35,620 bases of DNA from Candidatus Levyibacteriota bacterium (GTDB taxonomy: Bacteria > Patescibacteriota > Microgenomatia > Levybacterales > UBA12049). The translations under genes were made by a program, and so were the position numbers. The notes below the pieces were generated by a model, which had not been told where the DNA came from, did not search any database, and saw nothing but the letters and a program-made list of their open reading frames with translations. The stretch spans positions 1 through 35,620 of the forward strand of contig DAHWUP010000008.1 in the NCBI GenBank assembly GCA_027334565.1, in the 5' to 3' direction. This document shows, in pieces, positions 20,286 to 29,866 of the stretch (the first letter of the stretch is position 1; each line of letters begins with the position of its first letter).

Positions 20286-21385
20286 GCTTCCACCTTTCCG
20301 TAAAAAAGACTGGCCAGAAAAGTTACAATCGGAACCGAGAGCAAAAGACCGATTGATCCGGCAATGATTCTTACAACCTCGTCGGAAATTATCTCGTTAT
20401 TCAAGATTACCCAATAGGGCACCTTAAGCGGGTTTAAAACAAAGAAAATAAATATCGCAAAAGCAGAACCGGCATAGGCAAGAACCAGCGTATTTATCAA
20501 CGAAGCAATGTGTTCACGTCCCACTTTTAAGCCTTTGTCGAAAAGTTCTTCAGCCTTGACTTTCGGGTTCATTTTAGCGAATTCTTCAATCGTTGCGGCC
20601 TGAGTAGTAGTGATGTCGTTTAAGGCGCCCAAAGTGCCGATGATCAGGGCTCCCAAGAAAAGCCCCTGGATATTAATGTTGCTGGTCGGGCCTATCTGAA
20701 GGTTGGCAAAGTCTTCGTTTCCCAAGCCGGTTATGCTTCCGAAATGAATAGCCAGCGTAGCAAAAAATCCGGCCAAAACTATCGAGATAAGCGTTGAAAC
20801 AAGCGCTATGACACTTCTTTTATGAAACCCGTGCGCCAGAAAGGTCGTTACGATGATGATCAAGGTCGAGCCAATGATGGCCGTCGTAAGAGGGGCCGCC
20901 CCTTTCAAGACCGAGGGTACAATATAGATTAAAATGATCGCCAGGCTTATGATCATGCCCGAAATCGAGCCCAGCCCCTTAAATCCACCGACAAGAACGA
21001 TTAAAATAAAAAACAGAGCAAGAAAAATGATAAGAAAGTTAATCCGATAGAAATCATAGAACGCATAGGTAATTTTGCCGCTTTGATTAAAATTTTGGGA
21101 AACAATAATTTCCGACCCTTTAGAAAGATGAATACTTTGAGAGAGCATACTTTGGCTTTCATTATCAATTATAATTTCTTTTCCTTGCTTGGGACCCTGC
21201 TCAATTTTAACCTTAAGTTTCTGATAGTAGATTTTATTGCCTTCCTGAATTTTTGTGCCTTGACCGACTACTGCAATGACCCGGGCTTTAAAAAACTCTT
21301 GTTTTTGCGGGGTTTGTGTTTGGGCGAGAGCGGAGCCGGTAAAAAAAACAAAGAACGAAAAAACAAGAGCCAATGTTTTAAGCAT
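20282..21385 (-). CDS. YibE/F-like membrane protein
   Basis: Signal peptide, short extracytoplasmic domain, many TM helices; GALNDITTTQAATIEE, GREHIASLINTLVLAYAGSAF. Confidence 0.88.
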   Translation of the reverse strand: MLKTLALVFSFFVFFTGSALAQTQTPQKQEFFKARVIAVVGQGTKIQEGNKIYYQKLKVKIEQGPKQGKEIIIDNESQSMLSQSIHLSKGSEIIVSQNFNQSGKITYAFYDFYRINFLIIFLALFFILIVLVGGFKGLGSISGMIISLAIILIYIVPSVLKGAAPLTTAIIGSTLIIIVTTFLAHGFHKRSVIALVSTLISIVLAGFFATLAIHFGSITGLGNEDFANLQIGPTSNINIQGLFLGALIIGTLGALNDITTTQAATIEEFAKMNPKVKAEELFDKGLKVGREHIASLINTLVLAYAGSAFAIFIFFVLNPLKVPYWVILNNEIISDEVVRIIAGSIGLLLSVPIVTFLASLFYGKVEA

Positions 21386-21425
21386 AATTTATCTATTATA
21401 GCAGGGAGCGTGCGCAAAATCCCTA

Positions 21426-21454
21426 TTGACAAATGCAACTTAGTTGCATAAAAT
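21426..21454 (+). promoter_or_regulatory. TTGACA-17-TAAAAT promoter with a 17-bp palindromic operator filling the spacer
   Basis: TTGACA 21426-21431; ATGCAACT-T-AGTTGCAT 21433-21449; TAAAAT 21449-21454; ATG of the regulator gene 8 nt downstream. Confidence 0.8.
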
Positions 21455-21462
21455 CATTATTT

Positions 21463-21843
21463 ATGAACCTAAAAAATACGCAGGCCAGGTCTGCGATCTA
21501 CGATTTTTTAATCAGATCCTCATCTCCGGTTGACGTTAATCAAATCATTGGATTCTTAAGGTCGAAAAAATTAAACACGAACAAAGTTACGATTTACAGA
21601 AACCTTGATACTCTGTGTAAAAATGGTCTTTTGGAAAAACTCGAATTCGGGGAAGGGAAGTTCAGGTACGAATTCAAAAAAAATCATCACCATCATTTAA
21701 TTTGTACGAATTGCGGTAAGATCGAAGACGTTTCGGGTGAATATCTTTCCGAAATTGAAAGGAAAATCAAAAGCGAGAACGGGTTTTTAATCAAAAGCCA
21801 TGTCCTTGAGTTCTACGGACTTTGCCGAAACTGCAGGAGTTAA
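21463..21843 (+). CDS. Fur/Zur family metalloregulator
   Basis: VTIYRNLDTLCKNGLLEKL, KNHHHHLICTNCGKIEDV, GLCRNC. Refined start: the track's ATG at 21433 lies inside the operator. Confidence 0.93.
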   Translation: MNLKNTQARSAIYDFLIRSSSPVDVNQIIGFLRSKKLNTNKVTIYRNLDTLCKNGLLEKLEFGEGKFRYEFKKNHHHHLICTNCGKIEDVSGEYLSEIERKIKSENGFLIKSHVLEFYGLCRNCRS

Positions 21844-21846
21844 AAT

Positions 21847-22575
21847 ATGGAAGCGTTAATTTTATCTTTCCTAACATTCATTTCGACCTCATTTGGCGGA
21901 CTTTTCGCGTTAAAAAATAGGGACAAATTGCATTTAATAATGAGCTTAACTGCTGGAGTTTTGTTAGGGGTTGTATTTTTCGACTTGATGCCGGAGATCT
22001 TCTCCCTTGCAAAAAATAAGGGATTTGATATTACACCTTCTTTGTCTTTTATCGTAATCGGATTCTTGTTCATTCATATCCTTGAAAAGTTGGCCTTGAT
22101 ACATAGCAGGCGACACGAAGATGAGTATGCTCCGCATCATCATCCAACCATCGGTTTGATCGATGCCTCGGGACTTTCTTTTCACAGTTTTCTGGACGGA
22201 GTTGGAATCGGCTTGGGATTTCAAGTTAGTGTCCATGTAGGTTTAATAGTGGCATTTGCAGTAATCGCACATGATTTTTCGGATGGGCTAAACACGGTGA
22301 CTTTGATGCTAAGGCACAAAAACAGTATCAAAAAATCAGCAGTACTCTTGTTGGTTGACGCAACGACCCCGATTTTAGGAACTTTGTCAACTTTGTTTTT
22401 CACGATTCCCGATAGCAGTCTGATGCTCTATCTTGGTTTTTTTGCCGGATTCCTTTTATACATCGGCGCATCGGACCTTTTACCGGAGGCGCACATAGGA
22501 CACAGCTCGTACAAAATGATTTTCTTAACGATTATAGGAGTGTTATTCATTTTTCTGGTAACCAGGGTTGCCTAA
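21847..22575 (+). CDS. ZIP family metal transporter
   Basis: Multi-TM with His-rich loop and HSFLDGVGIGLGF / HDFSDGLNTV motifs. Confidence 0.9.
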   Translation: MEALILSFLTFISTSFGGLFALKNRDKLHLIMSLTAGVLLGVVFFDLMPEIFSLAKNKGFDITPSLSFIVIGFLFIHILEKLALIHSRRHEDEYAPHHHPTIGLIDASGLSFHSFLDGVGIGLGFQVSVHVGLIVAFAVIAHDFSDGLNTVTLMLRHKNSIKKSAVLLLVDATTPILGTLSTLFFTIPDSSLMLYLGFFAGFLLYIGASDLLPEAHIGHSSYKMIFLTIIGVLFIFLVTRVA

Positions 22576-23111
22576 ATTTTGCAGTAAATCTCGCGTTGCA
22601 GGGTTTTTAAGGAATAAATCAAGGATAACACCAACAGTAAGATTATCAAGAGCCCGATGACAGTCCCTTCGTAGGGGAATAGGGTAACCGCACCGGTCAA
22701 TCCCAATAAAGCAAAGACCGAGAATCCGCAGGAAGTGCAGCCGGCCACAAAGATACCGATGACGGCTCCGCCGCCCGCCGAAACTACCAGTTTTCCTTCG
22801 GTTTGCTTAAGTTTCTTCAAGTTTTTAAAAACGACCACCATATTTGTTCCTACTAATACTGACGTTAGGGTTAACATACAAACATCCAGGACGCCTAAGG
22901 CCGAGGACGCACCCAGAATCAATCCGGATAAAAGGTTTATTTTGTAACTTAAAGGAAAACTTCCGAATATGGTCGAAGTGCTTAGAGCCGGGTTCAAAAG
23001 AAGGACGGTAACGGAAAAGTAAATGCATGAAATAACCGCAATTACGATAAGTTCCAACGGATTCAAAAATTCCTTTTTAAAAGTAGCGGATAGAGAACTG
23101 AGGGTGGACAT
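22572..23111 (-). CDS. membrane protein with intramembrane CxxC (GCTSCGFS)
   Basis: Several TM helices; CTSC motif; starts 2 nt after the DsbA-like stop codon. Confidence 0.8.
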   Translation of the reverse strand: MSTLSSLSATFKKEFLNPLELIVIAVISCIYFSVTVLLLNPALSTSTIFGSFPLSYKINLLSGLILGASSALGVLDVCMLTLTSVLVGTNMVVVFKNLKKLKQTEGKLVVSAGGGAVIGIFVAGCTSCGFSVFALLGLTGAVTLFPYEGTVIGLLIILLLVLSLIYSLKTLQREIYCKI

Positions 23112-23112
23112 T

Positions 23113-23925
23113 TTATTTGGCTTGTGCCAGTTCTTGATCAATAAGAGTTTTGAAAGTGGTGTAGGATTGGGCTCCTACCAACTGTGTGCCGTTGACAAAA
23201 AAGGTAGGAGTACCGTTTACGCCTGCCGCCTGTCCTTCGGTCAGGTCTTTGCTTACTTTGGCGGCGTCGGTCTTATTGGTAAGGCAGTTTCGGAAAGTAT
23301 CGCCGTTCATTCCCATAGATATGGCTGCCTGGGTTAAGGTGTCGGTGTTGTACATTGAAGTGTCAGTTTCAGGCGGTTGATTCTTGTAAAGGTAATTATG
23401 GTAGTCCCAGAATTTTCCCTGGTCGTTCGCGCACTCGGCAGCATTGGCCGCTACGACCGAGGCGTCACCCAAGAAGGCATAATTCCTAAAGTAAAATTTA
23501 ACCTTACCTGTATCTACATAATCATTCTTGAGCTGGTTTAAAGTTTGTGTAAAGAATTCTTCGCAATACGGGCAGCGGAAATCCGCAAATTCTACTATGG
23601 AAACTTTGGCCTTGGCATTTCCAAGCGGGGGATAATTACCGCCGCTGACATTTACCTTTTGTGCAACGGCATTCCCTGCTTGTGCAGCCGGCTGTACAGC
23701 GGCCTGAGCATTTGCTTGATTTGCAGACTGCGCATTTTGAAGATCGTAGACTTTTGTAACCAACACACCGATTAAGAATGAGGCGATTAATAACAGGAAT
23801 ACCAAAAGTTGGTTGGATGGAGCTTTCGAAAAGAATTTATATATAGTTTTTAACGATTTATTAATTTTTTTCGAACTAAACACTTTTTCCTCGATATGCT
23901 CCGCGGTTGTACCCCTTTTTGGCAT
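23113..23925 (-). CDS. DsbA-like thioredoxin-fold protein, membrane anchored
   Basis: N-terminal TM; VEFADFRCPYCEEFF; GVNGTPTFFVNGTQLVGAQ. Confidence 0.94.
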   Translation of the reverse strand: MPKRGTTAEHIEEKVFSSKKINKSLKTIYKFFSKAPSNQLLVFLLLIASFLIGVLVTKVYDLQNAQSANQANAQAAVQPAAQAGNAVAQKVNVSGGNYPPLGNAKAKVSIVEFADFRCPYCEEFFTQTLNQLKNDYVDTGKVKFYFRNYAFLGDASVVAANAAECANDQGKFWDYHNYLYKNQPPETDTSMYNTDTLTQAAISMGMNGDTFRNCLTNKTDAAKVSKDLTEGQAAGVNGTPTFFVNGTQLVGAQSYTTFKTLIDQELAQAK

Positions 23926-23933
23926 ACAGGAAT

Positions 23934-23961
23934 TGTATATTTTTTAAAAAAGAGTTGTCAA
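23934..23961 (-). promoter_or_regulatory. promoter of the DsbA-like operon (TTGACA-16-TATACA), 8 nt before ATG
   Basis: Minus-strand hexamers at 23956-23961 and 23934-23939. Confidence 0.7.
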
Positions 23962-23985
23962 GCATTAAAATCATATTAGGTTACC

Positions 23986-24201
23986 TTAAGTTACCCGGTC
24001 AGGAGATCCGAATAGGAATTTCATGAAGTTAAAATAGTTTTCCGTTTCCTGCCTGGTTTTCCTGCCTAATATGAGCAGTTTTTGCTCGTTTCTGAGTCCA
24101 TTCCTTATTCCCTTGAATAGACTCAGCAATTTATCTGTTTTTAATATGCGCTCAGACCTAAGATTGGTAAGTCTGTCTCTTCGGGTTTGTATGGTTTTCA
24201 T
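23986..24201 (-). CDS. small basic hypothetical protein
   Basis: 71 aa; strong SD GGGAGGTGaaacATG. Confidence 0.6.
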   Translation of the reverse strand: MKTIQTRRDRLTNLRSERILKTDKLLSLFKGIRNGLRNEQKLLILGRKTRQETENYFNFMKFLFGSPDRVT

Positions 24202-24367
24202 GTTTCACCTCCCTTCCTTAACCAAAATAAGCACCTTGTATTTTGGCGAAAGGAATCATATACTTTATCAAAGGTTAAGTCTGTAACAAAGCTCACTGTA
24301 AATACGTAATATATGTCACAAACGTGAAAATGACCCTGACAAGCGTAAATGCCGTATGCGATAAGTA

Positions 24368-25021
24368 ATGGACACAGGCTTACTTAAATCACTGGTTCCG
24401 TTTTTCCGAAAATACAATCCTCTCTATGTTAAAAAAGGTCAAATAATCATTGAACCCGAAGATAAGCTGGATCATATCTATTTCATTGAAAAGGGTTTTG
24501 TCCGCTTTTATCATCTTACGGATGATGGAAAGGAGTTCACTTTTCTAATTTATAAACCGGGGTATATCTTTCCGGTTGTCTACGGGTTCTTGGGTAAGGA
24601 AACCCGATATTATTTTGAGGCTATGACCCCACTAACATTAAGACGCGCAACCAGAGAAGATTTCGAAGAAGTCATCAGGAATAATATTATTATCAACACC
24701 TTTATTATACGGGAAATGGTGCAAAGGCTTGAGGAAGTATTGGAAAAATTAGAGCTGCTTACGTACGGAAACGCATATCGGATTGTTTGTTATATTCTGA
24801 AAAATTCGGCGGAGCAATTTGGAGAAACTTTCGGGCAGTTCACGGCTATCCAGCTTAAATTAAGGCACCAGGATATCGCCTCAATGTCCGGCTTATCGCG
24901 TGAAACGGTCAGCATCGAAATGAAAAAGCTTGAAAAAGAAGGATTGATCCGTTACAGACAGGGTCATGTTCTGATAAAGAATTTGGCAAAATTTGCCAAA
25001 GCCACGGGGATAGATTTTTAA
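24368..25021 (+). CDS. Crp/Fnr family transcriptional regulator
   Basis: Cyclic-nucleotide-binding-like N-term; HTH HQDIASMSGLSRETVSIEMKKLEKEGLI. Confidence 0.93.
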   Translation: MDTGLLKSLVPFFRKYNPLYVKKGQIIIEPEDKLDHIYFIEKGFVRFYHLTDDGKEFTFLIYKPGYIFPVVYGFLGKETRYYFEAMTPLTLRRATREDFEEVIRNNIIINTFIIREMVQRLEEVLEKLELLTYGNAYRIVCYILKNSAEQFGETFGQFTAIQLKLRHQDIASMSGLSRETVSIEMKKLEKEGLIRYRQGHVLIKNLAKFAKATGIDF

Positions 25022-25168
25022 GACGCGGATATTGACAATTCCGTCAGGCCCGAATTTAATCCGGTTTTATCCGAACGCTATAACTAACGGATTTAAAAAT
25101 AATAACCCCGGTAAGTGATTTTAAGTACAGCTTTAAGCTTTATAAGGACGGAAAATATAAATTAAGTG

Positions 25169-25197
25169 TTGACTAAAGTTACGGATTTTTGTATCTT
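25169..25197 (+). promoter_or_regulatory. putative trxA promoter (TTGACT-17-TATCTT)
   Basis: Hexamers at 25169-25174 and 25192-25197. Confidence 0.55.
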
Positions 25198-25231
25198 AGA
25201 TGGAGAGATAAATTAGTTAAATATCAAAAAT

Positions 25232-25558
25232 ATGGTAAACGTAGTGGTAACAGATAAAAATTTCAAGGAGGAAGTACTTGATGCTTCCGTCCCGGTATTG
25301 GTGGATTTCTGGGCAGAGTGGTGCAGCCCCTGCAGGATTGTCGGGCCGATTGTAGAAGAATTGTCCAATGAATACGCCGGTAAGTTAAAGGTAGGTAAGT
25401 TAAATGTCGATGAAAACGGTCAAACGGCGCAAAACTTCGGAATAATGAGCATACCAAGCCTTCTTATTTTTAAGAACGGACAAGTGGTAAAGACCATGAT
25501 CGGTGCTCAAAGCAAAGACAGCTTCAAAAGGGAGATAGATTCGGTGCTTGGTTCTTGA
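25232..25558 (+). CDS. trxA: thioredoxin (WCSPC active site)
   Basis: [36 protein letters not shown]. Confidence 0.96.
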   Translation: MVNVVVTDKNFKEEVLDASVPVLVDFWAEWCSPCRIVGPIVEELSNEYAGKLKVGKLNVDENGQTAQNFGIMSIPSLLIFKNGQVVKTMIGAQSKDSFKREIDSVLGS

Positions 25559-25593
25559 GACATTCTTAAGTCGTTTAAACCAAATCCATCATT

Positions 25594-26508
25594 ATGTACG
25601 ACGTTATCATTATTGGTTCAGGTCCCGCAGGTCTTACCGCCGCGATTTACACCACCAGGGCAGATTTTAAAACCTTAGTGGTTGCCGGCGGAAGGTGGGG
25701 TGGGCAGTTAATGTTAACGACTCTTGTCGAGAACTTTCCCGGTTTTCCCGAAGGCATCCAGGGGCCGGATCTGATGCAGAATATGCGAAAGCAGGCGGAA
25801 AAATTCGGTTCCGAATTTGTGGACGAAGATTTTACGGAAGGCGATTTTTCCAAAAATCCGTTCAAAATCAAGGCCGGTGATAAAACTTACGAAGCTAAAT
25901 CCGTAATCATTGCTACCGGAGCGGATACCAAATGGCTGGGCGTTTTGGGTGAAAAGGAAAAGATCGGCCGAGGGGTCTCAAGTTGTGCCCCCTGCGATGC
26001 CGCATTCTTCCGTGATAAAAAAGTGATTGTGGTCGGCGGAGGAGATAGCGCCATGGAAGAAGCATTGGTTTTGACCAAGTTTGCTACTTCGGTTACAGTT
26101 GTCCATCGAAATGAAGCCTTCAGGGCTTCGGAGATCATGCAAAACAGGGTCAAAGAGAATCCAAAAATAAAGATAATGTTTAACAGCGAAGTGGTCGAAG
26201 TGTTGGGCGATAAGGTAGTAACGGGAGTAAAAATCAAGGATAACAAGACAGGACAAGTTAGCCAAATGCCCATAGACGGGGTATTCGTGGCCATCGGACA
26301 TACGCCTAACGTTTCCAGGTTCAAAGACATTGAGCTGGACGAAAAAGGTTTTATAAAAGTGCACGACCATTTCCTAACCAATAAAGAAGGTGTCTTTGTG
26401 GCAGGAGATGTACATGACGCAAGTTATAAGCAGGCGATAACCGCCGCCGGTTACGGTTGTGCGGCCGCCTTAGAGCTACAAAAATGGCTGTCCGACAAAG
26501 CGGGCTAA
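25594..26508 (+). CDS. trxB: thioredoxin-disulfide reductase
   Basis: IIGSGPAGLTAAIY, SSCAPCDAAFF, VVGGGDSAMEEA, VFVAGDVHD. Confidence 0.97.
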   Translation: MYDVIIIGSGPAGLTAAIYTTRADFKTLVVAGGRWGGQLMLTTLVENFPGFPEGIQGPDLMQNMRKQAEKFGSEFVDEDFTEGDFSKNPFKIKAGDKTYEAKSVIIATGADTKWLGVLGEKEKIGRGVSSCAPCDAAFFRDKKVIVVGGGDSAMEEALVLTKFATSVTVVHRNEAFRASEIMQNRVKENPKIKIMFNSEVVEVLGDKVVTGVKIKDNKTGQVSQMPIDGVFVAIGHTPNVSRFKDIELDEKGFIKVHDHFLTNKEGVFVAGDVHDASYKQAITAAGYGCAAALELQKWLSDKAG

Positions 26509-26648
26509 ACTTCCAACTATTTAACCTCATTTGATATGGTCCGGAAATTCTTTAAATGTTTGCGGTACCATACATATTATTTGAAAAACATCTCGGTTCT
26601 TGATTATGATGGGTAGTTAATCTAAATGGGATGAGGTTTTAATTATGT

Positions 26649-27080
26649 TTAATTTTCCCCGGCGGCCGTTTTTATTTTAAAAGCGTTGCTCGAAGGCAAA
26701 AGGGATTTTTTCCCGGCAAGCTCGGGGACCTTTTTGTAAAGCCAGTAAACAAGAGCTGATGCCAAGACGAACAGCAAGACGCCTCCGAAATCGTCACCGA
26801 CATCGGTTTTATCGCTGAATTCCAGAAATATTCCAAGTATTTTTATCGCTACCCCCGTAACAACGAATAACACGGGCGCAATAGAACGGTTACTGCTGTT
26901 TTTCCCGGCAGAATACCAAATTATTGCCCCGATACCCAATACGGCCAGCAATATATCATCGATTTTGAACAACGGTTCGGTTTCGGAGAATGCTTCGGGT
27001 AAAAAAGCAATGCCTGCAATACCAACCACGGCGGTCGAAACCAAGTTTACGGTTCTGTTCAATGATTCGTTTACACTCAT
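26649..27080 (-). CDS. multi-pass membrane protein
   Basis: About four hydrophobic segments; TATAAT upstream. Confidence 0.65.
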   Translation of the reverse strand: MSVNESLNRTVNLVSTAVVGIAGIAFLPEAFSETEPLFKIDDILLAVLGIGAIIWYSAGKNSSNRSIAPVLFVVTGVAIKILGIFLEFSDKTDVGDDFGGVLLFVLASALVYWLYKKVPELAGKKSLLPSSNAFKIKTAAGEN

Positions 27081-27165
27081 GAGAATAAATTCCTAATTAT
27101 AATCATTATGGAAGGTTAAGGTTTAGGGAGTCTGTAATCGGAATTACCGGAAAGAGGGAGGGTGT

Positions 27166-28173
27166 TTAAGTGACAAATCGTTTTAAAAACGGAACCCGGG
27201 TTAAAGCAAGGATTATTAGAAACGAAATGAGGTAAAGCGTGAGCGAATTTATCCATTCTCCGAAAATGACCATTTTAAATAAATAAGGGCGGCCCAAGAC
27301 GTGTAAGAACCATTCTTCCAGCAATCCGTGGATAAAGTAAATTCCCAAAGCAGCCATGCTCAATGAAGTGATCAAAGAAACAAATGCAGGCTTTAATTCA
27401 TTGAACTTAAAAGAAGTTTTGATAATTGCAAATAGCGAAGCGGATGCGATTATGGTGCCCGGAAAGATATAGTTAAAGGAAAAATGCGGATCAAGCCAGT
27501 GGTTGGCTGTTGCAAGAATGAAATTGGCAATGCTTAAGCCGATTCCAAGAAAAAAACCCAGGAACAGCGTCCGAGTGGAAGGGAGTTTGATTTCCATCAT
27601 CCACGCACCCAACAGATAATACCCAAGGTAAGTAAATACTTGCCGTACGATCCCGTCGTCCACAAAAAATGGAAAAGCCATGGTATTTCTATAGTAGGGG
27701 AGGATACCGATACTGAGAAACCATAGCAGACAAAGAAACAGGATATCCTTAGGTTTAGCGTTTGCCACGAGAATTCTTAACGCCGGCGTGATGAGGTAAA
27801 GCCCGACAATCATCGGCAAAAACCAAAAAGAAGTAAGGGTGGCGCTGAAAAGCTTAAATAGTTGGACAAACCCGAAGACGGGGTGCTGCCAAAGTTCGAC
27901 AATCATGTAAACCAAGGTCCAGGTGAGCCAGGGCAAAACAAGCCTTACGAACCTTTTTTGGTAAAACTGCCTATAACTTTCTTTTTTTTGAAGAAGCAGT
28001 GCTCCCGACAATATCACGAAAAGCGGGACACAGGTTGCGGATACCGCAGTCGAGAAAAAGGTCTGGTCAAACGGCGCCGCGTCCAGGGAATGGACCAAAA
28101 CCACCAGGTAAATCGCCAGAGCCCTTACCACGTCCGCCCAGATCATCCTTTCGGATTTAATGTTTGTTGTCAT
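27166..28173 (-). CDS. acyltransferase family 3 membrane protein
   Basis: RMIWADVVRALAIYLVVLVHS, about ten TM segments. Confidence 0.9.
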   Translation of the reverse strand: MTTNIKSERMIWADVVRALAIYLVVLVHSLDAAPFDQTFFSTAVSATCVPLFVILSGALLLQKKESYRQFYQKRFVRLVLPWLTWTLVYMIVELWQHPVFGFVQLFKLFSATLTSFWFLPMIVGLYLITPALRILVANAKPKDILFLCLLWFLSIGILPYYRNTMAFPFFVDDGIVRQVFTYLGYYLLGAWMMEIKLPSTRTLFLGFFLGIGLSIANFILATANHWLDPHFSFNYIFPGTIIASASLFAIIKTSFKFNELKPAFVSLITSLSMAALGIYFIHGLLEEWFLHVLGRPYLFKMVIFGEWINSLTLYLISFLIILALTRVPFLKRFVT

Positions 28174-28275
28174 TTAAAATCTTATCGCAATTATAACATC
28201 AGGAATTTATGAAGGGAACTTTTATAATTGACATTTTCATCATCATTTGGAAAACTAATTACAGGAGGTGATTAA

Positions 28276-28461
28276 ATGAATAAAATGGTGAAAGAGTGCA
28301 CCAGGCCCCATTCTCTGGCTCATATGCTCGAGGGTGCGGGTATCGCACTTTTAGTTCTATACTTGCTGCCCACACTGATGCCGTATCTTTTGGTAATGGG
28401 ACTAATATGTCTTGTCGGCGGAGCGCTCTGGGATTTTTCGACCTTTCAGGAAAAGAAATAA
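28276..28461 (+). CDS. small membrane protein
   Basis: 61 aa, hydrophobic; SD AGGAGGTGattaaATG. Confidence 0.7.
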   Translation: MNKMVKECTRPHSLAHMLEGAGIALLVLYLLPTLMPYLLVMGLICLVGGALWDFSTFQEKK

Positions 28462-28586
28462 TCCGTGTATCGTTTTAAATAAAAATAGCTTACACGAGGA
28501 TCAATTTTATTCGGGGCCATTACGTTCGTCATGGACTGCCGATTTTCAACCTCATGCCGGGGATTTTGTGTTATAATTCCAAAGTT

Positions 28587-29105
28587 ATGACAAGAGAGCA
28601 CCACGAGCCCGGTTTAGACTCGATTATTAGCCTTTCCCAGTCCGACAGGGAAAGAAGATTGCTTTGGGAGAGAGCCGATGTTTCAGCCGTTAGTCTACAG
28701 GAAGTAGAGGAAATATTCGGCCAAAATAAGCATTTCAGCTTGCCCTCGGGAACAAGGGCAATACTCAGAATCGGTTATAGCACTTCAGTGGCCAGAAGCC
28801 CAAGTTATTTTGATTTGGGGGAAGTGAAGCTTGAGGATGATACGGAGGTCGCACTCGACAGAAGTCCGGTGCATCTTCCTTCGGAGGAAGGTGCGGCAGC
28901 GGTTTTCACCCTCGATTCACAAGGAAGACGCGAGCTTTACCAGAGTGGCCAGGGAAGAGAAGCTTTGGAGGAAGAAAAGACTTTGGCCAGAAGGTTTATG
29001 GATAAAAGAAAAAATTACTTAAGACTTCGGGACCTTGAATTAAGAGCGGGATTGGTAACCAAGGTCCAACTAATCACCCGCGTAGCTCCTCCCAAAGAAG
29101 TTTAA
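28587..29105 (+). CDS. hypothetical protein
   Basis: 172-aa ORF; ATG preceded by TATAAT with a 9-nt gap. Confidence 0.65.
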   Translation: MTREHHEPGLDSIISLSQSDRERRLLWERADVSAVSLQEVEEIFGQNKHFSLPSGTRAILRIGYSTSVARSPSYFDLGEVKLEDDTEVALDRSPVHLPSEEGAAAVFTLDSQGRRELYQSGQGREALEEEKTLARRFMDKRKNYLRLRDLELRAGLVTKVQLITRVAPPKEV

Positions 29106-29134
29106 ACTACCGTTTTAGTGCTATAATCTTTCTC

Positions 29135-29866
29135 ATGAATGTTAAAGATAGAGTCGCGGTTGTCACCGGTGCATCGTCGGGTATCGGTCTGGCAACGGCT
29201 AAGCTGTTGTCCAAAAACGGTGCGAAGGTGGTACTGGCTGCACGTTCGCTTGATAAACTTGAGAGACTTTCCAAGGAGCTTCCAAACTCGCTGGCCGTTC
29301 GAACCGACATGCTGGATAAAAAACAAGTGGAAAATTTGATTCAGCAGACCGTTAAAAAGTTTGGCAGAATCGACATATTGGTAAATAACGCCGGTCGGGG
29401 GTATGACGCATTCATCGAGGAAATAGATTTGACAAAATTCGAGGAAATCTTGAATCTCGATTTGGTGGGACCTTTGATCGCCATCCAACAAGTGTTGCCG
29501 TTTATGCGAAAACAAGGCCAAGGTGCGATAGTCAACGTTTCCTCAGGAACAGCCCTGATGGCTCTTCCGGGAATGGGAGGTTATTCTTCTATCAAGCGCG
29601 CCTTGGCGGGACTTTCTTTAACCGCCAACGAAGAATTTAAGGGGTATAACATTAGCGTCAGTGTGATTTACCCTTACATTACGGCTACCAATTTTGAGCA
29701 AAATACTATTAAAACCGAAAGAGCAAAAACCCAGATCGAAGATGAAGGAGATTGGGAGATTAAGGCAGACCATCCGGAACTTATCGCCGAAAAAGTATTG
29801 GAAGCGATCGAAACCGGCCAATCGGAAATATACGCCCACGACTGGATGAAGAAGGCGAATAAATGA
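29135..29866 (+). CDS. short-chain dehydrogenase/reductase
   Basis: VVTGASSGIGLATAKLL, VNNAGRG, NVSSGTA, YSSIK. Confidence 0.96.
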   Translation: MNVKDRVAVVTGASSGIGLATAKLLSKNGAKVVLAARSLDKLERLSKELPNSLAVRTDMLDKKQVENLIQQTVKKFGRIDILVNNAGRGYDAFIEEIDLTKFEEILNLDLVGPLIAIQQVLPFMRKQGQGAIVNVSSGTALMALPGMGGYSSIKRALAGLSLTANEEFKGYNISVSVIYPYITATNFEQNTIKTERAKTQIEDEGDWEIKADHPELIAEKVLEAIETGQSEIYAHDWMKKANK

